The notes under the pieces were generated by a model that saw only the letters and a list, made by a program, of their open reading frames with translations, was not told where the DNA came from and did not search any database. Shown here piece after piece: positions 1 to 8,580 of a stretch of 64,000 nucleotides of DNA (position 1 is the first letter of the stretch; each line of letters opens with the position of its first letter). Location: NCBI GenBank assembly GCA_900176545.1, contig FWXP01000006.1, positions 1-64,000 of the forward strand, in the 5' to 3' direction. The translations under genes were made by a program, and so were the position numbers. This DNA comes from Oscillospiraceae bacterium (GTDB taxonomy: Bacteria; Bacillota; Clostridia; Saccharofermentanales; Saccharofermentanaceae).

Positions 1-2
1 CT

Positions 3-254
3 TATGAATCCGGGCAATTTGTAGGAAGTAATCGCAAAATCTCAAAGAAAGGTTCGGCTACATTACGTAAGACAGGCTATGAGGTTATGAGAGTCCTCAA
101 GAGTCACCGAACCCCCGAAGACTGTACGGTATATAACTATATTCTGAAAAAAGAAGCTGAAGGTAAAAGTAAGAAACAGGCAAAAATAGCCGGCCTTAAC
201 AAATTCCTGCGCATATATTACGTAAGAGTGATGGAGGTATACCAATCAGTATAA
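3..254 (+). CDS. IS110-family transposase, C-terminal fragment (cut by window edge)
   Basis: The reading frame is open from the window edge and ends with TAA. It encodes 83 residues beginning YESGQFVGSNRKISKKGSA, which matches the C-terminal Transposase_20 region of IS110/IS1111 elements (Y-x-S-G-Q-F followed by K-[KR]-G-S-x-x-LR). The remainder is a basic helical tail typical of the family's end (KAKIAGLNKFLRIYYVRV). IS110 transposases are DEDD recombinases working with a bridge RNA encoded at an element end. The N-terminal catalytic part lies outside the window. A short perfect hairpin (275-292, arms ACCGGAAT/ATTCCGGT) follows the stop and may belong to the element's right end. Whether the element is intact cannot be judged. 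Confidence 0.8.
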   Translation, partial: YESGQFVGSNRKISKKGSATLRKTGYEVMRVLKSHRTPEDCTVYNYILKKEAEGKSKKQAKIAGLNKFLRIYYVRVMEVYQSV

Positions 255-367
255 AAATGTAGGCATTATCTATAACCGGAATAGATTCCGGTCTGTTTGC
301 TATGCTCGGAATTAACAAGGCGAAAAACTACCAACAAGTACTTGATTTTTGTTAGCAGGTTTATTCG

Positions 368-439
368 GATTGGAGTTATAGTTTCCTGAGAGAGAATTCA
401 GATAGTAAGCGATAAAGAAGATCGGCGTATAAAGATAAG
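368..439 (+). repeat. Upstream element copy A (17-bp identity with 14708-14724)
   Basis: GATTGGAGTTATAGTTT at 368-384 recurs exactly at 14708-14724. Similarity continues through a GATAAAGAA core to TATAAAGATAAG, giving 72 bp here and 71 bp in the other copy. Both copies end 12-24 bp before the start codon of a gene. It may be a shared promoter or regulator site; no known consensus fits cleanly. Confidence 0.6.
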
Positions 440-463
440 ATGAGGAGAATATAGGGGAATAAT

Positions 464-1132
464 ATGGAGATCATTAAGGGACATATCTGCCCGACATGCG
501 GCGGCGTACTGGATATAGATCTGGAGCGTCAGATATATGTCTGCTCTTATTGCGGAGTTACTTTCGATTATGAATACTTTCGCGAAGGGGAGATGATGGA
601 GCACGCCTATAAGATGCTCAAGAGCTCTCAGTTCGTTGCTGCGGCAGATGAGTTTGATTTCCTTCTTACGAAGGATCCTCATGATATTAGTGCTATAAAG
701 GGAGCAGTGATGGCTGCAGCATGTATCCCTGAGATCAGGAGCCTTTCGGATGAGAAGGCAGTCTTGGTTGTTGATCCCAAGGCAGGCCGAAAGGCGTGTA
801 CCGAGTATGGCGAGGATCTTGATTCGGAGGGGAAGACTTACTTTGTTAAATTTGAAAAGCTCCTTGAACTCATCCTTTCGTACCAGGAAGATGATGCATC
901 CGTAAAGGATCTTACCGTGAAGAGAAAGCGTGATTATGTTCACCTCAACAGGATCTATAAGGATATGTATGAGATAGAAGATCGCACTATCAAAGCATAT
1001 GATCCCGATGCCGTTAAGAAGTATGATATCGAGAAGGCGAAGATCGATAAGATGTCAGATGAGATCAGGAGACGGGAAGACAATATGGAAGCTGCCATTA
1101 AGGAGATCCGTCACCTGATCAGGGAGCTGTGA
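464..1132 (+). CDS. Zinc-ribbon protein of unknown function
   Basis: This is a 222-residue protein. The N-terminus holds a four-cysteine zinc ribbon: CPTCGG at about residues 10-15 and CSYCG at about 27-31. The remainder is helical and charged, with two regions that could be coiled coil (about 40-80 and 170-222), and no membrane segment or signal peptide is visible. The start is supported by AGGGG six bases upstream. It sits alone between the IS110 remnant and a convergent lipoprotein gene, and its upstream region carries repeat copy A. Such ribbons bind zinc and often serve in protein or nucleic-acid contacts, but no specific role can be assigned. Confidence 0.8.
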   Translation: MEIIKGHICPTCGGVLDIDLERQIYVCSYCGVTFDYEYFREGEMMEHAYKMLKSSQFVAAADEFDFLLTKDPHDISAIKGAVMAAACIPEIRSLSDEKAVLVVDPKAGRKACTEYGEDLDSEGKTYFVKFEKLLELILSYQEDDASVKDLTVKRKRDYVHLNRIYKDMYEIEDRTIKAYDPDAVKKYDIEKAKIDKMSDEIRRREDNMEAAIKEIRHLIREL

Positions 1133-1147
1133 TCCGTTTTTGTGCAT

Positions 1148-1180
1148 AAAAAAGCCACCGCTACGCTAAGTAACGGTGGC
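1148..1180 (-). terminator. Intrinsic terminator for the lipoprotein gene
   Basis: The hairpin has arms GCCACCG and CGGTGGC with an inner TAC/GTA pairing. On the minus strand it is followed by six T residues (1148-1153), just past the stop of the minus-strand lipoprotein gene. It also lies between the two convergent genes. Confidence 0.8.
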
Positions 1181-1198
1181 AGTAAGATCGATCATCTG

Positions 1199-2044
1199 TC
1201 AGGCGACGACAGTGCATGTAGCTGATATGATCAGTCCTCTGTGGCTGTCATATACATTAAATGTATAATCTCCGGCCTCAAATTCGCTGACTCCGAGATC
1301 CTCGGGCTCGACATAGCAGTCAGCCTGATCGTAGATGCCGATATAATTAACGTCAGCTTGAAATACTACAACGCCGTCCTTAACTACTTCGAATGTAAGA
1401 TCCTCTTCAACCTCTTCGATAAAGTACACATTGAATTTCATATGATTGGTATCTGTGTAATAAACATCATCATCATTCCAGGAGTCAAAGCAAATGTAGT
1501 CGATCTTTGATGCCAGAGGTGACTCGAATCCCCAGTCAACATCATAGAGTTCCCCGAATACATCCTCAGCGATATATTCAACATTATCGATAAGCCATTC
1601 ATCCTTCTTGAGCTTGAACTCAAGGGTAACCTTTATCTCGATAGTATCCTCTGTATCTTCAAGAAGATCTTCGAGTTCATCCATATCTTCGGGATCCTCA
1701 TCAAGGCAGGATTCGTAATCGGGGAGCGTGAGCGTATACTCGATCTCGCCCTTCTTATCCTTTGTCTTGCATTCGGGCTTTCCTGCTTCAAATGTAGCGT
1801 TGGAAAGTATGGCTTTGACTGCTTCCATGTCGCCGCAGTAAGGAATGAATATCTCTAATGCCTCATCTTCATCTGTACAAAGTTCTGCCATATCCTCGAC
1901 GTTTCGATCGATGAGAGCCTCCATAAATTCATCACCGACCTCTGTGCACTGCTTGCCCGCATCGTCAAACATGGAACAGGATGTCATTCCCAATACCATG
2001 GACGTCACAAGGACAGATGATATTACAAACTTACTATTCTTCAT
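1199..2044 (-). CDS. Putative lipoprotein, DUF4878-like acidic domain
   Basis: The protein has 281 residues starting MKNSKFVISS, with a hydrophobic signal and lipobox LGMTSC, so it is probably lipid-anchored on the outer face of the membrane. I chose the ATG at 2044 because GGAGG lies eight bases before it; the earlier in-frame ATG at 2059 overlaps that ribosome binding site. The mature part is very acidic. The segment around residues 20-135 (EVGDEFMEALIDRNVEDMAELC...) resembles the DUF4878/DUF5105 lipoproteins of clostridia, and the C-terminal third may be a beta-sandwich. It is divergent to the membrane-tethered sigma factor gene, with which it may share regulation. Substrate and role are unknown. 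Confidence 0.75.
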   Translation of the reverse strand: MKNSKFVISSVLVTSMVLGMTSCSMFDDAGKQCTEVGDEFMEALIDRNVEDMAELCTDEDEALEIFIPYCGDMEAVKAILSNATFEAGKPECKTKDKKGEIEYTLTLPDYESCLDEDPEDMDELEDLLEDTEDTIEIKVTLEFKLKKDEWLIDNVEYIAEDVFGELYDVDWGFESPLASKIDYICFDSWNDDDVYYTDTNHMKFNVYFIEEVEEDLTFEVVKDGVVVFQADVNYIGIYDQADCYVEPEDLGVSEFEAGDYTFNVYDSHRGLIISATCTVVA

Positions 2045-2153
2045 TATTCTATCCTCCATTGATAAAGATGATCAGGGTCCGTAACCCCAACCGATCTTCG
2101 ATGATAACAACAATGATCTGTAATGTAAACAAACTAAATTCCCTTGTCAGAAT

Positions 2154-2187
2154 GCCGAAAACGCCCGTTCCTATGCCTATTTTCGGC
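2154..2187. promoter_or_regulatory. Inverted repeat between divergent lipoprotein and sigma-factor genes
   Basis: Arms GCCGAAAA (2154-2161) and TTTTCGGC (2180-2187) are perfect complements separated by 18 bases. The repeat lies in the 240-bp intergenic region between two divergent genes. It could be an operator for either or both; a transcriptional hairpin is the alternative. Confidence 0.4.
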
Positions 2188-2284
2188 GGTTTGTGGTATA
2201 TTTTAAAAAATTTTTCTCGAACCACCCAATAATCCGCTTTGCTTATGCGTCTTATAAGTAGATGCGGAAATAAAGGAGGCAAAA

Positions 2285-4126
2285 ATGGACAACAAGGAAT
2301 TAGAAAAGATCTACAACGACACGTACCGTTCAGTGTACTGGACAGCGATGTCACTTCTCAAGGACGAGGAGGATGCACAGGACATTGTTCAGGAGACGTA
2401 CGTAACTCTTATTGATTCCTACGACACCCTGAAGGACAAGGAAAAGGTAGCGGCATGGCTTAAGAAGATCGCTGCCAACAAGTGTCTTGACCGTTTAAGG
2501 AGGACAAAGACGGTCAATGCCGAGGATGAATTCTTCGAGAATGTAGAAGCACAGCCGGAGGACTTCCTTCCGGATTCGATACTGGAATCCGCCGAGAAGC
2601 GCAGGATAATCATGGATATCATCGATAATGCGCTGTCGGAAGATATCAGAAGGACCTTGATCCTGTACTACTACGATGAGATGACTACAAAGGAGATCGC
2701 TTCACTTCTAGGCATTCCTCAGGGTACTGTTCTCTGGCGTCTTAATTTTGCCAAGAAGAAGATCAAGAAGGAGGTCGAGAAGTATGAAGAAGAGAATAAC
2801 GATAAGCTTTACGCGATGGCAGCAGTACCATTCCTGAGCAAGCTGTTTGCAAAAGAAGCCGAGCAGGTACCTTTGAAGCCTATAGCAGCTTCACTTTTAA
2901 CATTATCCGCATCTGCAGATGTCCCTGCTAAGGCAGCAGCAGCAAAAGCAGCATCTTCTGCTGCGACAAAAGGATTTCTGGGTCTGACATTAAATAAGAT
3001 CATTATCGCAGTCGTAGCTCTCATCCTGGCGGTAGTAGCCGCTGTGGTTGTGATACCTAAGATAATAAATGATACCGAAGAGACCACAGAGGAGACGACT
3101 ATCGCCGAGACGGAGGAGACCGAGGCAGATGCTACGGAAGAGACTACGGATGCATCCGATACCGATACTTCGGCTGACATCACTGCCGCTCTTGTCGGAA
3201 CATGGATGAGGACGAGCAGTTCTGATAATACAACCGAATATGTATTATTCGGCGATGACGGAACTCTGGAGATCCGGAAGATCGATGATAACGGTGCTGA
3301 GGTCGCTCGTACAGAGGGTACATATACCGTTGACGGTAACAATATGACCATGAGCCTTTCTGACGGTACTGTATTTGATACGATAACCGTTACAGTTGAT
3401 GGTGATACGTTAACACTTGAGAGCCCCGACTATCCTGACGGAACATTAGTATATACAAGACAGGATGAGACTGTAGTCGATGAGTCCGCTTCGGCAACAC
3501 CTGTATCGGCGGATCCTGCTTCCGCTCTTATCGGTACCTGGACGGGCATTGATGGCAGCAACATTACTTATCTGACGCTCAATGCGGATGGTACGATGGA
3601 CGTCTTGCTGCTTGATCCTTCAGGTGTAGAGGTTAACCGTATGCATTACACATATACCGTAGAAGGTGATGAGATGGTATGGACGATGGACTCCCAATCC
3701 GCTCGTATCAGCTATACTCTCGACGGAGATACACTTACACTTATTGAACCGAATCACCCTGATCAACCATTAATTCTGACCAGGTCAGACGGTTACGTTG
3801 AGGCGGATTATACTGTTGCCGATGTTGCCGGTACATGGGTCTCTTACGACAACAGTTACCTTGGTGACTCTGCAGAGGGTTACATCCCCATTGATCTGTA
3901 TTGGGTATTCAATGAGGACGGTACGGTTAGTTACTATGGAATCGACAGTAACGGCGAAGAACACGATGTAATGTCAGGTACGTATACTGTCGCCGGTAAC
4001 GAATTGACCTTAACTACTTCTGCCGGCGAACCTACAATGCTCGTCATTCGTATCGACGGAGATACTATGACAATGGGAGGTCTGGGCCCCGCCGATACAT
4101 ATGTGACTTTAACAAGACAGGCGTGA
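2285..4126 (+). CDS. ECF-type sigma factor fused to a membrane anchor and three extracellular repeats
   Basis: This 613-residue protein begins with sigma-70 region 2 (about 10-75; EEDAQDIVQETYVTL) and region 4 (about 105-160; YYYDEMTTKEIASLLGIPQGTV), the standard layout of an extracytoplasmic-function sigma factor. An Ala-rich linker leads to one membrane helix (about 238-260), a Thr/Glu-rich stalk (262-298), and three related beta-rich domains beginning LVGTW (about 303), LIGTW (about 412) and VAGTW (about 515). Each carries D-G-T and Y-T-V-x-G-[ND] motifs, like lipocalin-type domains of clostridial surface proteins. The start is backed by AAAGGAGG. No anti-sigma gene is adjacent, so the fused anchor may do that job; this is inference. 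Confidence 0.85.
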   Translation: MDNKELEKIYNDTYRSVYWTAMSLLKDEEDAQDIVQETYVTLIDSYDTLKDKEKVAAWLKKIAANKCLDRLRRTKTVNAEDEFFENVEAQPEDFLPDSILESAEKRRIIMDIIDNALSEDIRRTLILYYYDEMTTKEIASLLGIPQGTVLWRLNFAKKKIKKEVEKYEEENNDKLYAMAAVPFLSKLFAKEAEQVPLKPIAASLLTLSASADVPAKAAAAKAASSAATKGFLGLTLNKIIIAVVALILAVVAAVVVIPKIINDTEETTEETTIAETEETEADATEETTDASDTDTSADITAALVGTWMRTSSSDNTTEYVLFGDDGTLEIRKIDDNGAEVARTEGTYTVDGNNMTMSLSDGTVFDTITVTVDGDTLTLESPDYPDGTLVYTRQDETVVDESASATPVSADPASALIGTWTGIDGSNITYLTLNADGTMDVLLLDPSGVEVNRMHYTYTVEGDEMVWTMDSQSARISYTLDGDTLTLIEPNHPDQPLILTRSDGYVEADYTVADVAGTWVSYDNSYLGDSAEGYIPIDLYWVFNEDGTVSYYGIDSNGEEHDVMSGTYTVAGNELTLTTSAGEPTMLVIRIDGDTMTMGGLGPADTYVTLTRQA

Positions 4127-4183
4127 CCGCCATGTGTGAATGAACGATTTGTAACAATGTTAATTTGATTGGAGATTAATAAA

Positions 4184-4705
4184 ATGGCAAAGAAGAAAGA
4201 AATATTCAGTGATATAGAAGAAGCGAGAGCATATCTTGAGGAAGCGCCCGTGCTTCTTGAGAAAGCTAAGAAGGGTAAGAAGATAGCTAAGGTACAGCTG
4301 TTCTTAATGTTCCTGGTACTTGCAGGCATCATCGGAGGCGCCGTACTCTTTACAAATATTGACGGAGATGACAGCACGATTGCATTATTAAAGACATCGC
4401 TCCTTACGCTGCCTACGCTCCTCAGCTATGTTGCTATCGTCATGAGTATAGTCGCTTACCACAAGGGCGGCGGATTCGGAAAGTACATGAAGACTTTTAA
4501 GGAGATCGCCAAGTGGGGATGGCTCCTTATCCCGATCTTCCCCGCAGATATCGGCGTAGCCATGATGGCGATCGCAATCGGTCTTATGCTGATGCTCTAT
4601 TTCCCCCTGATCTTCATCTCAATGCACGAGAAGAGTATCCGCAAGAATTCTCTTGCAGCAGAAGACTACATAAGGAGATGCGGAACGGCAGTTGCTTTCG
4701 CGTAA
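4184..4705 (+). CDS. Small integral membrane protein of unknown function
   Basis: The protein has 173 residues, starting MAKKKEIFSDIEEAR at an ATG ten bases after GGAG. A TTG further upstream overlaps that binding site and is unlikely. The N-terminus is basic and soluble (about 1-40). Four hydrophobic segments follow (about 42-62, 73-98, 115-130 and 130-150), ending in a charged tail. It lies 57 bases behind the membrane-anchored sigma-factor gene with no terminator between, so the two are probably co-transcribed. A strong terminator follows at 4735. I do not recognise the family. Confidence 0.7.
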   Translation: MAKKKEIFSDIEEARAYLEEAPVLLEKAKKGKKIAKVQLFLMFLVLAGIIGGAVLFTNIDGDDSTIALLKTSLLTLPTLLSYVAIVMSIVAYHKGGGFGKYMKTFKEIAKWGWLLIPIFPADIGVAMMAIAIGLMLMLYFPLIFISMHEKSIRKNSLAAEDYIRRCGTAVAFA

Positions 4706-4734
4706 TACATAAGATATCTGCTGATGATATAAGT

Positions 4735-4766
4735 GGCGGTGAAGGGATCATCTTCGCCGCCTTTTA
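4735..4766 (+). terminator. Intrinsic terminator after the sigma-factor operon
   Basis: A ten-pair stem (GGCGGTGAAG with CTTCGCCGCC, one G-T pair) is followed directly by TTTTATATA. It ends the transcript carrying the sigma factor and the small membrane protein. Confidence 0.85.
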
Positions 4767-4856
4767 TATACCTTTCTTTTGCGGAAACTTGATATAATTA
4801 ACGGTAGAGATTCCTGCGGACATATAGTTCCGCGGCAAAGCCAAAAGGAGAACAGC

Positions 4857-5870
4857 ATGCTTAGCAAATACGCTTCACAGATAGAGACGTTCATAGATCA
4901 GGCGGCAAAGGAAAGAGACGATGCCGTCATGCCTTCAAGAGAGCAGTTTACAAGGCTTTTGGCATCTCCTTCGGGAACCAGGAAAGTTCCGGGTATCCCC
5001 GGGAGGATGGATGAGAACGGTGAGTATATCTGTAATGAAGAAGAGGCAAAGATCGTCAGGGATTTCCTGAAGAAGATGTATAAGGTCGATTCCAAGGACA
5101 GCCTCATCCTGTGCCGGAAAGTTCAGTTCAGGAATAGTGTCGAGTATGAGCAGTATATGACATTCTGGAAGGAAGCGCCTCTTTTTGACATCAACTCCTT
5201 AAATCCCGCGGGACGTGCCGGATTCGAGAAGATGAAGTCGATGGCAGAAGCTTTCTATCCGCTCCTGGAGGAGAAGGGATTCTACGCCTGGGATATAAGC
5301 GAATATATAAATATCTGCAGGATCGCAAGAGCCTGCGGCATCGTTGATGCCAAGGAGTTCGATGAGATCACGGACCGCTTTGTGCGCAAGGCACAGGTCT
5401 TCTATCATTCTTTCAAGGAATATGCTCTGTCTTATCTTTGCGGAGCGATGTATTTCTCCTCCGGCTTCGGCAACGAGAAGAGCATGGATCAGTTCTTTGA
5501 GATACAGAAGCAGGTTATAAGCTTTCTCTTCAATGAGAATGGTGTCTGGAGCCGCTACGGCTGGTATGTTCCCGCCGAGCGCGAATGGGTCGACGTATAT
5601 CCCGGCAATCCCGGCTGTTTCGTGAGCTTAAAGGCCTTAGAGATGGGAGTTGAATATATGTATCGCGATAACCCGTCTCCCGATCACCCCGACAGCGGCT
5701 GGAGGTTCTTCTACGGAGACGAGTCCGACGAATATGCTAATGACCCCAAGAACATCAAGCTCGAGAGCCTTAATACCATCTGTAATCTTCATCCGAGCAT
5801 CCTGGCGTTCCTTGAGGCGCCTGCAGGCAGCGCATACGGCTGGAACGGCAAGGACTGGATAAAGGAGTAG
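4857..5870 (+). CDS. DUF1266 domain protein with C-terminal DUF2185 (Imm33-like) domain
   Basis: This 337-residue protein starts at the ATG seven bases after AAAAGGAG. The middle part (about 125-255) has the DUF1266 pattern of an aromatic 'AWD' segment, then ICRIARACGIVDAKEFDEI, then a long helix. The last 80 residues (GWRFFYGDESDEYANDP ... LNTICNLHPSILAFLEAPAGSAY) match DUF2185, also classed as an immunity-protein family (Imm33) in polymorphic-toxin systems. No signal peptide is present. The next gene begins ten bases after the stop, so they may share a transcript. No toxin gene is visible nearby, so an immunity role is unproven. Confidence 0.8.
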   Translation: MLSKYASQIETFIDQAAKERDDAVMPSREQFTRLLASPSGTRKVPGIPGRMDENGEYICNEEEAKIVRDFLKKMYKVDSKDSLILCRKVQFRNSVEYEQYMTFWKEAPLFDINSLNPAGRAGFEKMKSMAEAFYPLLEEKGFYAWDISEYINICRIARACGIVDAKEFDEITDRFVRKAQVFYHSFKEYALSYLCGAMYFSSGFGNEKSMDQFFEIQKQVISFLFNENGVWSRYGWYVPAEREWVDVYPGNPGCFVSLKALEMGVEYMYRDNPSPDHPDSGWRFFYGDESDEYANDPKNIKLESLNTICNLHPSILAFLEAPAGSAYGWNGKDWIKE

Positions 5871-5880
5871 GAGGTCTCTT

Positions 5881-6804
5881 ATGGGCAGCTTTAAGGATCT
5901 GAGGATAGTAGATAATTTCTATCAGACGTCGCTCTTCTTCCCCATGCCGACGGTACTTATAAGTACGCTTACCGAAGACGGCAAGACGACAGTCGGTCCT
6001 TATAGTCTTGTGCAGCCCTACTATGTAGCGGGAAGAGACTACTACGCGATGCTCCTTAATGCGCGTAATTCCTCTAATACTGCGCAGAACATACTTCGTA
6101 ACGGCAAGTGTGCGATTAATTTCGTAACGGATGACAGAAAGACATTCAAGGAAGTAGTAAGGCTCGGCTGGCCGGGTGATACTCCCGAAGAGAAGATGAA
6201 GGACTGCAAGTTCACTTTCGAGAAAGGCCTTGCCGAAGGCGAAGACAGACCTATGGTCGTAACGGAAGCTTTCCAGGTCATAGAGTGTACCTGGGTAAGA
6301 GAGCTCGACGGAGCTGATAAGGACCTTCCGGGGCAGCTCGACGGATACGAGCCTCCTTACCATGACTTCAACGGCATTACGTCCAAGTTCGGTGCTACAT
6401 TTATCCTCAAGATAGATAAGATCCTCATGAAGGAAAAGTACTATAACGCTATCCTTAACGGAGTGAAGGCAAAGGATTTTCCTCACGTTCCCGTAGATTA
6501 CGGATATCGTGACAGCAAGAATTTCTGGTACGCGAAGTTCAGGCGTGCTCTTCCTGAGCTTCTTCCCATAAGATCTACTACTGTCGAGAGCGTTAAGTAT
6601 GCCGCGGACAGGATAGACGACAAGATCAAGTTCACGGACGAAGCCTGTGCCAAGCTCGTTAATGTTCCCAGGGTATTTCTTCCTACGGTCCTTAAAGGTT
6701 GCGTAGCATGGGCAAGAGAGAATAAAGTTGAACTCATCACGGCGGAACACATGGATGAGATAAACGATAAAAGATCCAAAGAGAAGAAGAACAGGAACAA
6801 GTGA
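5881..6804 (+). CDS. Flavin reductase-like FMN-binding protein with C-terminal PCP_red domain
   Basis: This is a 307-residue protein. The N-terminal two thirds resembles the FMN-binding split barrel of flavin reductase/flavoredoxin proteins (MPTVLISTLTEDGKTTVGPYSLVQP, and LNARNSSNTAQNILRNGKCAINF near residues 60-82). Residues 235-300 (KYAADRIDDKIKFTDEACAKL ... IPxFVR-like region ... ITAEHMDEI) look like the PCP_red domain named after the protochlorophyllide reductase 57-kDa subunit. The protein should be cytoplasmic and bind FMN. AGGAGG sits just before the start. It is tightly linked to the preceding DUF1266 gene and the following HD-GYP gene. The reaction it catalyses is not evident. Confidence 0.75.
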   Translation: MGSFKDLRIVDNFYQTSLFFPMPTVLISTLTEDGKTTVGPYSLVQPYYVAGRDYYAMLLNARNSSNTAQNILRNGKCAINFVTDDRKTFKEVVRLGWPGDTPEEKMKDCKFTFEKGLAEGEDRPMVVTEAFQVIECTWVRELDGADKDLPGQLDGYEPPYHDFNGITSKFGATFILKIDKILMKEKYYNAILNGVKAKDFPHVPVDYGYRDSKNFWYAKFRRALPELLPIRSTTVESVKYAADRIDDKIKFTDEACAKLVNVPRVFLPTVLKGCVAWARENKVELITAEHMDEINDKRSKEKKNRNK

Positions 6805-6832
6805 TCGAGATCTGAAGTAGAGGATATACGAT

Positions 6833-7927
6833 ATGGAAGAGATGCTCCAAAGGATACAGAAGATAAGTAAGCTCATTCAGGTGATGATGAATATCTGTCT
6901 GCTGATATTCGGCTTCTTTATCCCGGTCGGACTTTTTGTGGCATTCATGCCGGGCTTCACGGATAAAGATCTGTCCGAGGTTCATACAAAGATCGTAGAC
7001 AGTGCAAATCTTCTTCCCATAAATATCGTGAATAACATCTTCGGTGAGACGCATCTTGAGCTTCAGATCACGCTGGCCGGTATATTCATCGTGATCCTGG
7101 CGGGGATATTCGTATACTGTGTCTTCGAAATGAAGAGGATCTTCAAGAAGATGAGTGCGTCCCGTACGCCGTTTACTATGGAGACTTCAGCGGCATTCAA
7201 GAAGCTTTCCATAAAGACCCTGCCGATCTGCCTGTTCAGCACTCTTCTGGGTGCAGCTGTCTTTCTCACGATAAGGCTCTTTGCGTATGTATTTGAATAC
7301 GGATCCTACCTTCAGGGGAAGGCAGATGAGACTAACCGCATCCAGGAAGAGATGATCATGTCCTTTGCCGAGATAACAGAAAATAAATCGGAGCAGACAG
7401 GTAAGCATGTTCGCCGTGTAGCCGAATATTCCAGGATAATGGCAGAGGAGATGGGACTTGGGGAAGACAAGGCTAAGATCATACGCCTCGCATCCACCAT
7501 GCACGATATAGGTAAGCTCCTTATCCCTTCCGAGATATTAGAGAAGCCTGCAAGGCTCACCGACGAGGAATTCGCGATAATAAAGAAGCATCCGGGCTAC
7601 GGCGGAGACCTTCTGAAGAACGTAGAAGGCGAAGTCATGGGTCTTGCAAAAACTGTAGCTCTCGAGCATCACGAGCGTCCCGACGGAAGAGGATATCCCG
7701 AGGGGCTAAAGCAAGGTGACCTGAGCATAGAAGGTCAGATAGTAGCCGTCGCGGATGTCTACGACGCTCTTACCAGTAAGAGGAGCTACAAGCAGGCATG
7801 GGATGAGAAGGATGCATATAACGAGATCCTTAAGGGCAGAGGCACGCAGTTCAACGAAGCGGTCGTAGATGCCTTTGAGAAGGCATATGCTGAGATCAAT
7901 AAGGTAAGACAGGAGCTGCAGGAATAA
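6833..7927 (+). CDS. Membrane-bound HD-GYP phosphodiesterase candidate
   Basis: The protein has 364 residues. The N-terminal half carries four hydrophobic segments (about 13-36, 75-96, 125-150) with a DUF2975-like pattern (SRTPFTMETSAAFKKL). The C-terminal half is an HD-GYP domain: KHVRRVAEYSRIMAEEMG, then STMHDIGKLLIP with the HD pair, KKHPGYGGDLL, LEHHERPDGRGYPEGL containing the GYP triplet, and ADVYDALTSKRSY. All metal ligands visible in the family are present, so cyclic-di-GMP hydrolysis is likely. The large PAS-GGDEF-EAL protein at 11161 and the cyclase at 60123 would be its signalling counterparts. Confidence 0.88.
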   Translation: MEEMLQRIQKISKLIQVMMNICLLIFGFFIPVGLFVAFMPGFTDKDLSEVHTKIVDSANLLPINIVNNIFGETHLELQITLAGIFIVILAGIFVYCVFEMKRIFKKMSASRTPFTMETSAAFKKLSIKTLPICLFSTLLGAAVFLTIRLFAYVFEYGSYLQGKADETNRIQEEMIMSFAEITENKSEQTGKHVRRVAEYSRIMAEEMGLGEDKAKIIRLASTMHDIGKLLIPSEILEKPARLTDEEFAIIKKHPGYGGDLLKNVEGEVMGLAKTVALEHHERPDGRGYPEGLKQGDLSIEGQIVAVADVYDALTSKRSYKQAWDEKDAYNEILKGRGTQFNEAVVDAFEKAYAEINKVRQELQE

Positions 7928-7932
7928 AGGAA

Positions 7933-8574
7933 ATGAACGGTTTACGCAAATACTTAAGATGGTTCTTGATATCGCTTATCGTCTTCATGGTGAGTATATT
8001 TCTTCGCGAGTTCGGTCACGGCCTGGCCAATTCCCTTGCGGGGATCCCCTGCAGCACAGGATTTAACAGAGTAGGCGATATATATAAGTTCCCGTCGGCT
8101 GAAGACTTCAGGTCCTACTACAGTACGGCTCCTTCCGTACTCCTGGACTTCGGCGTTCCATGTACGTTGTTCCTGTCGGTATTCGGAGCTTATCTCTATT
8201 CAAGGACAAAGATCCGCCCGATCCGGTATCTGGGCGCTTCTCTTGCCGCAGGCAACAGCCTTCTCCGCCTTATACCGAGCCTTATGGTCCTCCTGGTCCC
8301 TCTCTTTACGGGAAATGTCCACGTAGAGGATGAATACGAGACAGGAGAACTCCTTGCGGCAAAGTTCGGGAGCAGCTTCTGGACCTATGTCCCTGCGATC
8401 GTATCCGTAGGCATCACCTTGTTCTCGATCGTATGGATACTGAGAAAGGCATCCGGACGCAAGGTCTCTAAGCCCGGTATATACGCAGTCATATCATTTA
8501 TCGTATTCTGTGCCGGCATGGTCCTGGCATCGATCCTGGATAACTACATAAGGATCAACTGGCCTGCCAGGTAA
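7933..8574 (+). CDS. Membrane protein with degenerate site-2-protease (M50-like) motif
   Basis: This 213-residue protein has about five to six hydrophobic segments. The first helix ends in LREFGHGLANSLAGIP, which resembles the HExGH zinc motif of M50 peptidases but has Arg in place of the first His. GNSLLRLIPSLMVLLVP near residue 110 occupies the place of the family's second conserved NxxP region. It starts five bases after the HD-GYP stop, so the two are likely translated from one message. It is either a divergent metalloprotease or a catalytically inactive relative. The first is less likely because a zinc ligand is missing. Confidence 0.65.
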   Translation: MNGLRKYLRWFLISLIVFMVSIFLREFGHGLANSLAGIPCSTGFNRVGDIYKFPSAEDFRSYYSTAPSVLLDFGVPCTLFLSVFGAYLYSRTKIRPIRYLGASLAAGNSLLRLIPSLMVLLVPLFTGNVHVEDEYETGELLAAKFGSSFWTYVPAIVSVGITLFSIVWILRKASGRKVSKPGIYAVISFIVFCAGMVLASILDNYIRINWPAR

Positions 8575-8580
8575 GCATCC

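Noticed and set aside
368-439. CRISPR repeat or anti-repeat (GTTATAGTTT start, AT-rich end)
   Set aside because: Only two copies 14 kb apart, no spacers, no cas genes in the window, and the ends are not complementary as in type II repeats.
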